Below are positions 1 to 8,307 of a DNA stretch of 64,000 nucleotides, piece by piece (the first letter of the stretch is position 1; each line of letters opens with the position of its first letter). The position numbers and the translations under genes were made by a program. Below the pieces are notes generated by a model. That model did no database searches, had not been told where the DNA came from, and saw nothing but the letters and a program-made list of their open reading frames with translations. Source of the stretch: JACVRW01 sp963837445 (GTDB taxonomy: Bacteria > Actinomycetota > Thermoleophilia > Solirubrobacterales > Thermoleophilaceae); contig CAWINK010000003.1 of assembly GCA_963837445.1 (NCBI GenBank), positions 1 to 64,000 on the forward strand. The letters are read 5' to 3'.

Positions 1-345
1 GCGGCTCAGGATCTCGGCGCCACGCCGTTGGAGACATTCCGGCTCGTGACCCTGCCGCTGATCATGCCCGGTGTCGTGTCGGCGGGGCTGCTCGCCTTCG
101 CCCTCTCGATCGACGACCTCGTGATCACGAACTTCAACTACGGCTCCACCATCACGTTCCCGCTCTTCATCTGGGGCGCCGCGCGCGTGGCGATCCCGCC
201 GCAGATCTACGTGATCGCGACGATGATCTTCCTGTTCACCCTGGCGATGATGCTGATCACGGTCTGGCAGCAGCGGCGCGCTGAGAGGATGGCGGCCATG
301 CGGCCGGACGAGCCAGGCCCCGCGTTCCGAGAGGGCACGGCATGA
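1..345 (+). CDS. potC: Polyamine-type ABC transporter permease, PotC-like (5' truncated by window edge)
   Basis: This is the C-terminal part of an inner-membrane ABC permease; the reading frame is open from base 1, so the start lies outside the window. The first visible residues, DLGATPLETF and then LPLIMPGV, are the conserved EAA cytoplasmic loop that contacts the ATPase. They are followed by hydrophobic segments (VVSAGLLAFALSI, then IYVIATMIFLFTLAMMLI) and a short basic, charged tail. The DDLVITNFNYG stretch is typical of PotC-type permeases for spermidine or putrescine. The TGA stop overlaps the ATG of the permease gene that follows (ATGA), so the two are probably translationally coupled. 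The family call is firm; the substrate is inferred. Confidence 0.85.
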   Translation, partial: AAQDLGATPLETFRLVTLPLIMPGVVSAGLLAFALSIDDLVITNFNYGSTITFPLFIWGAARVAIPPQIYVIATMIFLFTLAMMLITVWQQRRAERMAAMRPDEPGPAFREGTA

Positions 346-1854
346 GCAGCGCGCGACAAGGGGCTGAAGAAGGATGCGATCGGCTTCGTCGATGGCCTGA
401 TCATCGGGATTGCGTCCACGGCGCCCGCCTACTCGCTGGCGGCCGTGCTCGCGATCGTCGTGGTCGCCGTGGGCGTGCAGGCGCCGGCCGTCCTTCTCAC
501 GGCCTTCATCCCGATGTTCCTGATCGCCTCGGCGTTCCTCTACATGAACCGCGCCGATCCCGACTGCGGCACCTCGTTCTCGTGGATCACGCGCGCGATC
601 GGCCCGTTCGCCGGCTGGATGGGCGGCTGGGCCATCTGCACCACGGGCATCATCGTGATCGGCTCGCTCGCGGACGTGTCGGCCTACTACTTCTACGACC
701 TCGTCGGGCTCGAGGACCAGCGCGACTCGAAGGCGTGGGTCACCATCACCGCGCTCGGGGTGATCGCCGCGATGACGGCGGTCTGCGTGCTGGGCACGGA
801 GCTCTCGGCGCGCTTCCAGCGCGTCCTGATCGGCGCCCAGGTCGGCGCGCTGCTCATGTTCGCCGGGGTCGCGCTCTTCAAGGTCCTCGCGGGCGACGCC
901 CCGGCGGGCTCGATCGACCCGGGGCTGTCGTGGTTCTCCCCGTTCGCGGTGAACAGCCTCAACGCGCTCGTGCTCGGGCTGCTCACGGGCGTCTTCATCT
1001 ACTGGGGCTGGGAGAGCGCGGTGAACCTGAACGAGGAGACGAAGGGCTCGGACAGCTCCCCCGGCCTCGCCGCCGTGGTCTCCACGGTGATCCTGCTCGT
1101 GACCTACGTGGCGGTCACCACCGCGGTCGTGGCGTTCGCCGGGCTCGAGCGCGTGAACGAGTTCGTGGACGACCCGGGGATCTTCGGGGCGATCGCCGAC
1201 GACGTGCTCGGCACCGGCCTCAGCTGGATCGTCGTGCTTGCGATCGTCACCTCGGCGCTCGCCTCCACGCAGACCACGATCCTGCCCGCCTCGCGCACCT
1301 CGCTGTCGATGGCGCGCCAGGGGGCGTTCCCTGAGGTACTGGGCCGGGTGCACCCGCGTTTCCAGACGCCGCACGTGTCCACGATCGCGATCGGCGTGAT
1401 CGCGGCCGTCTGGTACGCCGTGCTGAACACGCTCTCGCAGAACTTCCTGTTCGACTCGCTCACCGCGCTGTCGCTGATGATCGCCTTCTACTACGCGCTC
1501 ACCGGCTTCGCGTGTGCGATCTACTACCGCCGCGAGCTCACCAAGTCGGTGAAGAGCTTCTTCTTCATCGGCGTGGGGCCGGTCGTGGGCGGCGGGATCC
1601 TGGCCTACCTCTTCTACAAGGCGATCGTGGAGTACTCCAAGGTTGACGACTCCTATTCGGGCAGCTCCGTGTTCGGCATCGGGATCCCGGTGGTGCTCGG
1701 CGTCGGGCTGCTGCTGCTCGGGGGCATCCTGATGCTGGTATGGCGTGCCACTGGCCACGAGTTCTTCTTCGGGCGTTCGCGGGAGGTCGTGGACCCCGAC
1801 GTGGCGGCGGGACGAAAGCTGGGCGTGGCGGCCGTGCCCGAGGAAGCCGTGTAG
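342..1854 (+). CDS. APC-superfamily amino-acid/amine permease, with an apparent frameshift in codons 4-6
   Basis: This is a cation-coupled amino acid or amine importer of the APC superfamily with about 12 membrane segments. The conserved first helix (LKKDAIGFVDG, then IGIASTAPAYS) reads in a frame that opens at 346 directly after the potC stop. That frame has no ordinary start before a GTG at 445, which lies inside the first helix. An ATG at 342 overlaps the potC stop but is in another frame. If two bases were restored in the GCGCG run near 351-356, the ATG would read MSSARDKGLKKDAIG, an ideal N-terminus. The gene is therefore either frameshifted (real or assembly error) or uses an unusual start. 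The rest, including the cytoplasmic loop SRTSLSMARQGAFPE typical of the family, is intact. It is coupled to potC and the usp gene. Confidence 0.8.
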
Positions 1855-1856
1855 CC

Positions 1857-2270
1857 ATGGGCACGATTGTGCTCGGCTACGACGCCTCTCCCGGGGCGGG
1901 GCATGCGCTGGAGTGCGCCGTCGACCTGGCGCGCCAGTTCGACGACAAGCTCGTGATCGGGTACGGGGTGGCGCCGTCCGGTGGGGTTGGCGACGAGTGG
2001 TCGCAGAACCTCGGCGCTCTGGAGGACCAGGCGCGCAAGCTCACGGACGGCGCGCTCGCCGGCGCGCAGGAGGCAGGCGTGGACGCCGAGGTGGCACTCG
2101 TTCCGGAGCGCCCGCATACGGCGCTGCTCAAGCTGGCCGAGGAGCACGAGGCGCGCTTCATCGTGGTGGGCGGCTGGGGCGAGGGCCCGATCCGGGGCGC
2201 GATCCTGGGCTCCACGCCGCACAAGCTGCTGCACCTGTCTGACACTCCGGTCGTAGTGGTCCCCGGTTGA
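1857..2270 (+). CDS. Universal stress protein, UspA family
   Basis: This is a 137-residue cytoplasmic single-domain UspA protein. It starts with the expected beta strand (TIVLGYDASPGA) and ends with G-G-W-G, nine residues, then GST (about residues 105-120), matching the G-x2-G-x9-G-S/T nucleotide-binding motif. It should therefore be an ATP-binding Usp. The open frame extends further upstream inside the permease gene, but ATG 1857, two bases after the permease stop, gives the canonical N-terminus. Its stop overlaps the TTG start of the aminotransferase gene (TTGA). Usp genes beside amine transporters are common, and the role here is probably regulatory. Confidence 0.9.
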   Translation: MGTIVLGYDASPGAGHALECAVDLARQFDDKLVIGYGVAPSGGVGDEWSQNLGALEDQARKLTDGALAGAQEAGVDAEVALVPERPHTALLKLAEEHEARFIVVGGWGEGPIRGAILGSTPHKLLHLSDTPVVVVPG

Positions 2271-3607
2271 ACCGCGAGCGCCTGGGATCCCTGATCGCGC
2301 GCGAGCGCGAGCGCTACGGACGCGAGCATCCGCGCTCGCGCGAGCTGCACTCCGAGGCGCGCGGCAGCCTCCTGGGCGGTGTCCCGATGTCCTGGATGGC
2401 GATGTGGGTGGGCGGCTTCCCGCTCTACGGGCAGCGTGCCCGCGGCGCCACGATCGTCGATGTGGACGGCCACGAGTACGCCGACTTCTGCCTCGGGGAC
2501 ACCGGGGCGATGGCGGGCCACTCTCCCGAGCCGACGATGAGGGCCATCGCGCAGATCGAGGGCATCACCACGATGCTTCCGACCGAGGATGCCGCATGGG
2601 TGAGCGCCGAGCTCGCGCGCCGCTTCGGTGTCCCGTACTGGCAGTTCGCGCTCACGGCCACGGACGCGAACCGCTGGATGATCCGCATGTGCCGCCACGT
2701 GACCGACCGGCCTCGAATCGGTGTCTTCAACTGGTGCTACCACGGCTCCGTGGACGAGTCGTTCGTGATCCTCGACGAGCAGGGCATCGCCCGCGCACGA
2801 TCCGGGCTGGTGGGCCCCGCGCTCGACCCCACCGAGACCACGAGGGTGGCGGAGTTCAACGACGCGGGCTCGCTCGAGCGCGCCCTCGAGCACGAGGACG
2901 TGGCCTGCCTCTTGATGGAGCCGGCGCTCACGAACATCGGGATCGTGCTGCCGGAGCCCGGCTTCATGGACTCCGTGCGCGAGCTCTGCACGAAGTACGG
3001 AACGCTTCTGATCATCGACGAGACCCACACGCTCTCCGCCGGGCCGGGCGGCTGCACCGCCGCGTGGGGGCTCGAGCCGGATGCCGTGACGCTCGGCAAG
3101 TCGATCGGCGGCGGAGTCCCGATCGGCACCTACGGGGTCACGGCGGAGCTGGCCGAGCGGATCGCGGGCCAGGAGGACGCCGACTACGAGGACACCGGCG
3201 GAGTGGGCGGCACGCTTGCGGGCAACGCGCTCTCGCTCGCCGCGGCGCGCGCCACGCTCGGCGAGGTGCTCACCCACGCCGCGTTCGAGCGCATGATCGG
3301 GCTGCGCGAGCGCTTCGTGGAGGGAGTCGAGGCCGCGCTCGCCGAGCACCAGCTGCCCTGGACGATCGTCTCGCTCGGCGCTCGCTGCGAGTATCGCTTC
3401 ACGCCGGAGCCGCCGCGCACCGGCGCCGAGTCAGCCGCCGCAGACGATCCGGAGCTCGAGGAGTACCTTCACCTCTACCTCATGAACCGCGGCGTGCTCA
3501 TCACCCCCTTCCACAACATGGCGCTGATGTGCCCTGCCACGACCGAGGAGCAGGTGGACCGCCACACCGAGGTCTTCGGCGCGGCGGTGGGCGAGCTCGC
3601 AGCGTGA
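2267..3607 (+). CDS. Class III PLP-dependent aminotransferase, glutamate-1-semialdehyde aminomutase-like
   Basis: This is a 446-residue fold-type I PLP enzyme of aminotransferase class III. Visible features are IIDETHT with Asp251 (binds the pyridine nitrogen), TLGKSIGGG with Lys278 (Schiff-base lysine), and an N-terminal segment ending in DVDGHEYADF, typical of the class. It resembles glutamate-1-semialdehyde aminomutases, but the setting (amine/amino-acid transporters, no tetrapyrrole genes) argues for a catabolic transaminase acting on an imported amino compound. TTG at 2267 is chosen because it overlaps the usp stop by four bases and gives a full-length N-terminus. The gene ends in a GTGA overlap with the next one. 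The substrate is not identifiable from sequence. Confidence 0.85.
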   Translation: MNRERLGSLIARERERYGREHPRSRELHSEARGSLLGGVPMSWMAMWVGGFPLYGQRARGATIVDVDGHEYADFCLGDTGAMAGHSPEPTMRAIAQIEGITTMLPTEDAAWVSAELARRFGVPYWQFALTATDANRWMIRMCRHVTDRPRIGVFNWCYHGSVDESFVILDEQGIARARSGLVGPALDPTETTRVAEFNDAGSLERALEHEDVACLLMEPALTNIGIVLPEPGFMDSVRELCTKYGTLLIIDETHTLSAGPGGCTAAWGLEPDAVTLGKSIGGGVPIGTYGVTAELAERIAGQEDADYEDTGGVGGTLAGNALSLAAARATLGEVLTHAAFERMIGLRERFVEGVEAALAEHQLPWTIVSLGARCEYRFTPEPPRTGAESAAADDPELEEYLHLYLMNRGVLITPFHNMALMCPATTEEQVDRHTEVFGAAVGELAA

Positions 3608-4683
3608 GCTCCTACGAGCGCATCGCCGGCCTCCCCCTCGAGGTGGAGGCGCTCAGCTTCGAGGGCCGGGAGCTTCAGTTCTCGCCCGAGTTCACCCGCG
3701 CCACGACGCTGATCGAGCTGCGCGGGCCGGGTGGCGAGACAGGGGTCGGCGAGGACGTGGTCTACGACGAGCTCGACCACGTGAACCTCCAGGCCGACGG
3801 CCCGGGCACGATCGACCTCGCGGGCTCCTACACGCTCGACTCGTTCTCGCAGCGCCTCGAGGAGACGAGCCTGTTCCCGGCGCCGCCGGTGCGCGGGGAG
3901 GTGTCCGAGCTGTACCGGCGCTGGGCGTTCGAGTCCGCCGCTCTCGACCTGGCGCTGGCGCAGGCCGGCCGCTCGCTCGCGGACGTGCTCGAGCGAGAGC
4001 CGCGGCCGCTCAACTTCGTCGTCTCGATGCGGCTCGGCAGCTGGCCGCCCACGGACGAGCCGGAGAAGCCGGACCGCGTGTACGCCCTGCTTGAGCGCTA
4101 CCCGGGCACGAAGCTGAAGCTCGACCCGACCAACCAGTGGGCGCAGGAGCTCGTGGACGCACTGGTCGAGACCGGTGCAGTCGACTCCCTGGACCTGAAG
4201 GGCCAGTACAAGGGCACGCCGGTCGACGTCGAGACGGACCCGGAGCTGTACCGCCTGGTGATCGAGGCGTTCCCGGACGCGTGGCTCGAGGACCCGGACG
4301 TGAACGAGGAGACGAAGCCGCTCCTCGACGCGGTGAGCGAGCGGGTCACATGGGACGCGCCGATCCACTCCGTGGCCGACGTGCTCGATCGCCCGTGGCC
4401 GCCGCGCATGGTCAACATCAAGCCGTCGCGCTTCGGGCCGCTCAGCAATCTGTTCGAGATGTACGACTGGTGCGAGCGTGAGGGCGTGCAGGCGTACGGC
4501 GGCGGCCAGACCGAGCTGGGTGTGGGCCGCGGCCACATCCAGTACCTCGCTTCGATCTTCCACCCGGACACCCCGAACGACACGGCGCCCTCCGGCTACA
4601 ACAACCCCGAGCTTCCCGAGGGGCTCCTCACGAGCCCCCTCGAGCCGCGCATCGCGTCGGCCGGCTTCCGCTGGCTCACGTGA
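3604..4683 (+). CDS. Enolase-superfamily enzyme, dipeptide epimerase / muconate-cycloisomerase-like
   Basis: This is a 359-residue enolase-superfamily protein with an N-terminal capping domain (about 1-110) and a TIM barrel. Barrel landmarks are KLKLDP (a KxK-type base pair as in the muconate-lactonizing/dipeptide-epimerase subgroup), DLKGQYKG, WLEDPDV (metal-ligand Glu-Asp region), and VNIKPSRFG with a lysine on the opposite face. This points to proton abstraction alpha to a carboxylate, so a racemase, epimerase or cycloisomerase. GTG at 3604 overlaps the aminotransferase stop by four bases; the longer open frame upstream is a shadow of that gene. It is probably co-expressed with the aminotransferase in one catabolic route. 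The substrate is unknown. Confidence 0.75.
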   Translation: MSSYERIAGLPLEVEALSFEGRELQFSPEFTRATTLIELRGPGGETGVGEDVVYDELDHVNLQADGPGTIDLAGSYTLDSFSQRLEETSLFPAPPVRGEVSELYRRWAFESAALDLALAQAGRSLADVLEREPRPLNFVVSMRLGSWPPTDEPEKPDRVYALLERYPGTKLKLDPTNQWAQELVDALVETGAVDSLDLKGQYKGTPVDVETDPELYRLVIEAFPDAWLEDPDVNEETKPLLDAVSERVTWDAPIHSVADVLDRPWPPRMVNIKPSRFGPLSNLFEMYDWCEREGVQAYGGGQTELGVGRGHIQYLASIFHPDTPNDTAPSGYNNPELPEGLLTSPLEPRIASAGFRWLT

Positions 4684-5771
4684 TCGAGGCCACCCCGCGA
4701 CATCCGGGCGGCGACTCCCTCGAGATGGCGCGCCGCATCGGGTCCTTTCTGAGCGAGGCCACGCGCTCGCTCGACCTGGCGCTCTACGACGTCCGCCTGC
4801 CCGGCGAGCCCGGGGACATCGTGGCGGCTGCGCTGTGCGACGCCAACGAGCGCGGCGTGAAGGTGCGCATCGCCTACAACGCCGACCACCCGGAGCGGCT
4901 GTTCTTCCCGCCGCCGCCGAAGACGAAGCCCGAGCTGCTCGAGGCGATGCCGTTTCCCACCTGCGGCATCCCCGGCATCCCGGACCTGATGCACCACAAG
5001 TACGTGGTGCGGGACGGCGAGTCGGTCTGGACCGGGTCGATGAACTGGACCACCGACTCGTGGACGATCCAGGAGAACCTGGTGCTCGTGGCCGAGCAGG
5101 CGCCGCGTCTGGCTGCCGAGTTCGCACAGAACTTCGAGGAGCTGTGGACCAAGCGCGACGTTGACGCCACCGGGCACCAGGATCCGCGGCCGGTGGACGT
5201 GGACGGCCGCAAGGTGCGCGCCTGGTTCACGCCGGGCCACGGCGAGGAGCTCTCGCACCGGATCGCCAAGGCGCTCGGGAAAGCGCGCCAGCGCGTGCGG
5301 ATCGCCTCCCCCGTGATCACGGCGGGGCCGGTGCTCGGAACACTCGCCGAGATGGCCGCGGAGGGGCGGGTGGACCTGCGCGGCGTGGTCGACCGGACGC
5401 AGATGGATCAGGTGGTCTACCAGTGGCGGACCAACGGCCACTCGGCGTGGAAGATCCCGATCCTCGCGGCGGTGCTGGGCAACGCGGACTTCAAGGGCAA
5501 GCCTTCCACCCAGTGGTCGCCGGAGACGCCCCACGACTTCATGCACGCGAAGGTCACCGTGGCCGACGACACCGTCTTCGCCGGATCCTTCAACCTGTCG
5601 CGCTCAGGCGAGATGAACGCCGAGAACGTGCTCGAGGTCCATGACGCCGAGCTCGCCGACCAGCTCGCCGCCTTCATCGACGAGATCCGCGAGCGCTACG
5701 AGCCTATGCCCGTGCCGCCCGATGCGCCGCAGACATCAGGAGGTCACGCACCTCGAGCGGGTCGTCGGTGA
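4680..5771 (+). CDS. Phospholipase D-like protein with two HKD motifs
   Basis: This is a 363-residue PLD-superfamily protein with no obvious signal peptide. It carries two half-sites: MHHKYVVRDGESVWTGSMNW in the first half and MHAKVTVADDTVFAGSFNL in the second. These are the paired HxK(x)4D-type motifs of phosphodiesterases and phosphatidyltransferases that form a phosphohistidine. It could be a lipid hydrolase, a cardiolipin-synthase-like enzyme or a nuclease; sequence alone does not decide. The GTG start overlaps the enolase-family stop by four bases, closing the six-gene operon. Its last 68 bases overlap the 3' end of the opposing LOG-family gene. Confidence 0.85.
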   Translation: MIEATPRHPGGDSLEMARRIGSFLSEATRSLDLALYDVRLPGEPGDIVAAALCDANERGVKVRIAYNADHPERLFFPPPPKTKPELLEAMPFPTCGIPGIPDLMHHKYVVRDGESVWTGSMNWTTDSWTIQENLVLVAEQAPRLAAEFAQNFEELWTKRDVDATGHQDPRPVDVDGRKVRAWFTPGHGEELSHRIAKALGKARQRVRIASPVITAGPVLGTLAEMAAEGRVDLRGVVDRTQMDQVVYQWRTNGHSAWKIPILAAVLGNADFKGKPSTQWSPETPHDFMHAKVTVADDTVFAGSFNLSRSGEMNAENVLEVHDAELADQLAAFIDEIRERYEPMPVPPDAPQTSGGHAPRAGRR

Positions 5772-6402
5772 GCGTGAACAGGTCGAGGTCGTCGGGGGAG
5801 ATGTTGCCCTCGTCGATCATCTTCTCGGCGAGCCACTCGATCAGCCCGCGCCAGTAGTCGGAGCCCACCAGCACCACGGGGAACTCGGTGATCTTCCCGG
5901 TCTGGATCAGCGTGAGCGCCTCCCACAGCTCGTCCATCGTCCCGAAGCCGCCGGGGAAGACCACGAACCCGCTGGCGTAGCGCACGAACATGATCTTGCG
6001 GGCGAAGAAGTAGTGGAACTGGAGTGAGATGTCGCAGTACGGGTTGCCGCCCTGCTCGAAGGGCAGCTCGATGTTGAGCCCGATCGAGGGCGCGCCGGCG
6101 TCCCTCGCCCCGCGGTTCGCGGCCTCCATGATCCCCGGGCCGCCGCCGGTGATGATCGCGAGCCCGCTCTCGCCGACGAGCCGGGCGGTCTCGCGGGCGA
6201 GCTCGTAGTCGGGGTCGCCCGGCACCGTTCGGGCCGAGCCGAAGAAGGAGGCCGCCGCGGCCACGCCGGAGAGCGCGTCGAAGCCCGACCGCAGCTCGTC
6301 CGTGATGCTGTCGATCCGGTCCTCGTCTGTGAGGGTGGAGCGGACCGCCACCTCTTGGGCGGCGATGATCTCCTCGTCAAGGGTGCGGGGCTCGCGCGGC
6401 AC
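5704..6402 (-). CDS. LOG-family nucleotide 5'-monophosphate phosphoribohydrolase (TIGR00730 type)
   Basis: This is a 232-residue cytosolic Rossmann-fold protein of the LOG (lysine decarboxylase-like) family. It contains GGGPGIMEAANRGA (about 86-99) and PGGFGTMDELWE (about 150-160), the PGGxGTxxE signature that binds the ribose phosphate. Family members hydrolyse AMP or cytokinin-riboside monophosphates; older lysine-decarboxylase annotations are misleading. The GTG at 6402 gives a normal N-terminal length. The gene is monocistronic and convergent with the PLD-like gene, sharing 68 coding bases with it. A 9-bp hairpin lies just upstream (6419-6445). Confidence 0.9.
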   Translation of the reverse strand: MPREPRTLDEEIIAAQEVAVRSTLTDEDRIDSITDELRSGFDALSGVAAAASFFGSARTVPGDPDYELARETARLVGESGLAIITGGGPGIMEAANRGARDAGAPSIGLNIELPFEQGGNPYCDISLQFHYFFARKIMFVRYASGFVVFPGGFGTMDELWEALTLIQTGKITEFPVVLVGSDYWRGLIEWLAEKMIDEGNISPDDLDLFTLTDDPLEVRDLLMSAAHRAARA

Positions 6403-6418
6403 GACCTAGAAGGCTAGA

Positions 6419-6445
6419 TGGCCGGCGCTCGCTGATCGCCGGCCA
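6419..6445. repeat. Perfect 9-bp inverted repeat upstream of the LOG gene
   Basis: TGGCCGGCG at 6419-6427 and CGCCGGCCA at 6437-6445 form a perfect hairpin with a 9-base loop. It lies between the 5' end of the LOG-family gene and the 3' side of the E2 gene, both on the minus strand. It could terminate E2 transcription or act in the LOG 5' region. No T-run follows on either strand. Confidence 0.5.
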
Positions 6446-6724
6446 CCCAGGTTCCCCCTTCCCCCCCGGAAAGTACGAATTGGCACTACCCATCGGCCGG
6501 AATACCGATACCGCCGAAACGGCACAAGTTGTGGCGGCGGGTTGGCCAAACTGTCCTACCGAGGTGACTAGCTGGCGGCCCTGAATGTGATCCCGTCGAG
6601 CGAGATCATCGGGACTCCGGCGTCGACGGCCACTCGACCGTTGGTGGTCGGAAATCCACTTCCGGCGAACAGCGCGATCGTGGCGATGACGTTCGCGTAC
6701 GAGAGGTGCCTGCGGAGCGTCGCG
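6446..6724 (-). pseudogene. Intergenic stretch with a remnant of an LSYANV-type secreted-protein N-terminus
   Basis: On the minus strand, about 6717 down to 6568, one frame reads LRRHLSYANVIATIALFAGS and continues for about 30 residues to a TAG at 6568. No ATG, GTG or TTG start precedes it, because the 5' end runs into the E2 stop region in another frame. The segment matches the start of the pseudogene at 12067, both in protein (LSYSNVTATAALFIALGG there) and in DNA: roughly 80% over about 50 bases by eye, comparing 6668-6717 with 12005-12056. I read it as a decayed fragment. The rest of the interval (6446-6567) shows nothing I can name. Confidence 0.5.
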
Positions 6725-8299
6725 CTAGAGCGCCAACGAAAGCGGCTGCTCGAGCAGTTCCTTCACGCGCGCCAGGAACTGGGCGCCGTCGGCGCCGTAC
6801 AGGATGCGGTGGTCGCACACGAGCGTGAGCGTCATCTGGTCGCGCGCCACGAGCTTGCCCTTGTCGTCCACGGCCGGCTTCTTCTCGAGCTTGCCGACGG
6901 TGAGGATCGCGGCCTGCGGCGGGTTGATGATCGCCGTGAACTGCTCGATGCCGAACATGCCGAGGTTCGAGACGGTGAAGGTGCCGCCGGAGAGCTCCGG
7001 CGGGGTCACGGTCTTCTCCTTGACCTTCTCGATCACCTCGCGCGCGTCGCGAGCGATCTGGCCGAGCGACTTCTCGTCCGCGTCGAACACCGTCGGCACC
7101 ACGAGCGCATCCTGCGCCGCCACGGCGATGCCCACGTTCACGTTCTCGTACAGCTCGAACTTGCCGTCGCGGTAGGCGCCGTTCACGCGCGGGAACTCGC
7201 GCAGCGCGCTCGCGGAGGCCTTCACGACCATGTCGTTGAAGGAGGGCACCGGGTCTGAGATCTGCTTGAGGCGCTCGCGCAGCTCCACCGCGGCGGTCAT
7301 GTCCACGCTGAGCGCGATCGAGAAGTCGGGCGCGGTGGCCTTGGACTCGGCCATCCGTCGCGAGACGGTCTGCTGGAGGCGCGTGAGCTCCTGGATCTCG
7401 GCCTCGCCCTTGGCGCCCGCCTCGCCGCGCTGTGCCTTCTTGGCGGGCTCCTTCTTCTCTTCCTTGCCCTTCTTCGGCTCGTCCTTCTTCTTGGGCTTGG
7501 CCTCCGCGTCGCCCTCGGGCTCCTCCGCGGTCTCGGCCTTCGCCGCGCCGCCGTTCTCGGCGGCCGCCTGCACGTCGGCCTTCACGATCCGGCCGCCCGG
7601 GCCGGTGCCCTCGAGCTGAGCGAGCTCCACGCCGAGGTCGCGCGCCATGCGCCGCGCGACCGGCGAGGCCTTCACGCGCCCGTCGCCATTCCCCTCGGAG
7701 GACTTCTCGCGCGTAGCGGTGCCGGCCGCAGCCTGGGTCTCACCGCCGCCACCCTCGGCGCCCGCCACGGCGGCCTCGCCGTCCTCGTCGCCACTGGCGG
7801 CAGCCTCGTCGTCGCCCTCGGCCTCGCCCTCGGCATCCGCTTCGCCCTCGTCCTCAGATTCGTCCTTGCCCGCGGCCTCGTCCTCGCCTTCGGCGGCGGC
7901 CTCGTCCTCCGCCTCGCCCTCGGCCTTCGCGGGCTCGGCTTCCTCAGCGCCCTCCTCGTCAGCGGCGGCCTCGTCCTCCTCGCCGCCCGCGTCCTCGCCG
8001 GCCTCGGCTTCCTCCTCGGCGCCCGAGGACTCCTCATCCCCGCCGCTCGACTTGGCCTCGCCCTCCTCGCCGATGCGGGCGATCACCTCGCCGATCGGGA
8101 GCGTGTCGCCCTCCTGGGCCACGATCTCCACCAGCACGCCGTCGGAGTCGGCGTCGTAGGTCATGTTGGCCTTGTCCGTCTCGATCTCCACGAGCGGCTC
8201 GCCGCGCTTGACCTCGCCACCCTCCTCGATCAGCCACTTGAGGACGGTGCCCTCCTCCATCGAGTCCGACAGGCGGGGCATCGTCACGTCGCTGGCCAT
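6725..8299 (-). CDS. Dihydrolipoamide acyltransferase, E2 of a 2-oxoacid dehydrogenase complex
   Basis: This is the 524-residue E2 core enzyme that moves the acyl group from lipoamide to CoA. The lipoyl domain is at 1-78 with lipoylated Lys43 in IETDKANM. A strikingly acidic Glu/Asp/Ala/Gly linker follows (about 80-205), then a subunit-binding domain (209-245, ASPVARRMARDLGVEL), a Lys-rich linker (260-300), and the catalytic domain (about 301-524). The active site has DHRILYGADG: His497 is present, while the usual Asp of HxxxDG is Tyr, a variant I associate with cyanobacterial/plastid-type E2s. ATG 8299 is chosen because AAGGAGGAGC sits just upstream; the frame stays open beyond it only as a shadow of E1beta. 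It is last in an E1alpha-E1beta-E2 operon. Confidence 0.95.
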   Translation of the reverse strand: MASDVTMPRLSDSMEEGTVLKWLIEEGGEVKRGEPLVEIETDKANMTYDADSDGVLVEIVAQEGDTLPIGEVIARIGEEGEAKSSGGDEESSGAEEEAEAGEDAGGEEDEAAADEEGAEEAEPAKAEGEAEDEAAAEGEDEAAGKDESEDEGEADAEGEAEGDDEAAASGDEDGEAAVAGAEGGGGETQAAAGTATREKSSEGNGDGRVKASPVARRMARDLGVELAQLEGTGPGGRIVKADVQAAAENGGAAKAETAEEPEGDAEAKPKKKDEPKKGKEEKKEPAKKAQRGEAGAKGEAEIQELTRLQQTVSRRMAESKATAPDFSIALSVDMTAAVELRERLKQISDPVPSFNDMVVKASASALREFPRVNGAYRDGKFELYENVNVGIAVAAQDALVVPTVFDADEKSLGQIARDAREVIEKVKEKTVTPPELSGGTFTVSNLGMFGIEQFTAIINPPQAAILTVGKLEKKPAVDDKGKLVARDQMTLTLVCDHRILYGADGAQFLARVKELLEQPLSLAL

Positions 8300-8307
8300 G
8301 CTCCTCC

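Noticed and set aside
342..1334. ATG-initiated 330-codon frame at the APC locus
   Set aside because: After the first five codons it is Arg/Gly/His-rich shadow sequence; the true permease frame is the next one over.
1877..3349. A 490-codon minus-strand frame opposite the usp and aminotransferase genes
   Set aside because: Arg/His/Val/Leu-rich antisense frame with no domain; the plus-strand aminotransferase has all PLP-site motifs.
5704..6402. Lysine decarboxylase annotation for the LOG-family gene
   Set aside because: The PGGxGTxxE family acts on nucleotide monophosphates and no PLP site is present.
7647..8159. Ser/Ala/Pro-rich 170-codon plus-strand frame
   Set aside because: It is the antisense of the acidic E2 linker (GAG/GAC become CTC/GTC and TCC-type codons in another frame).
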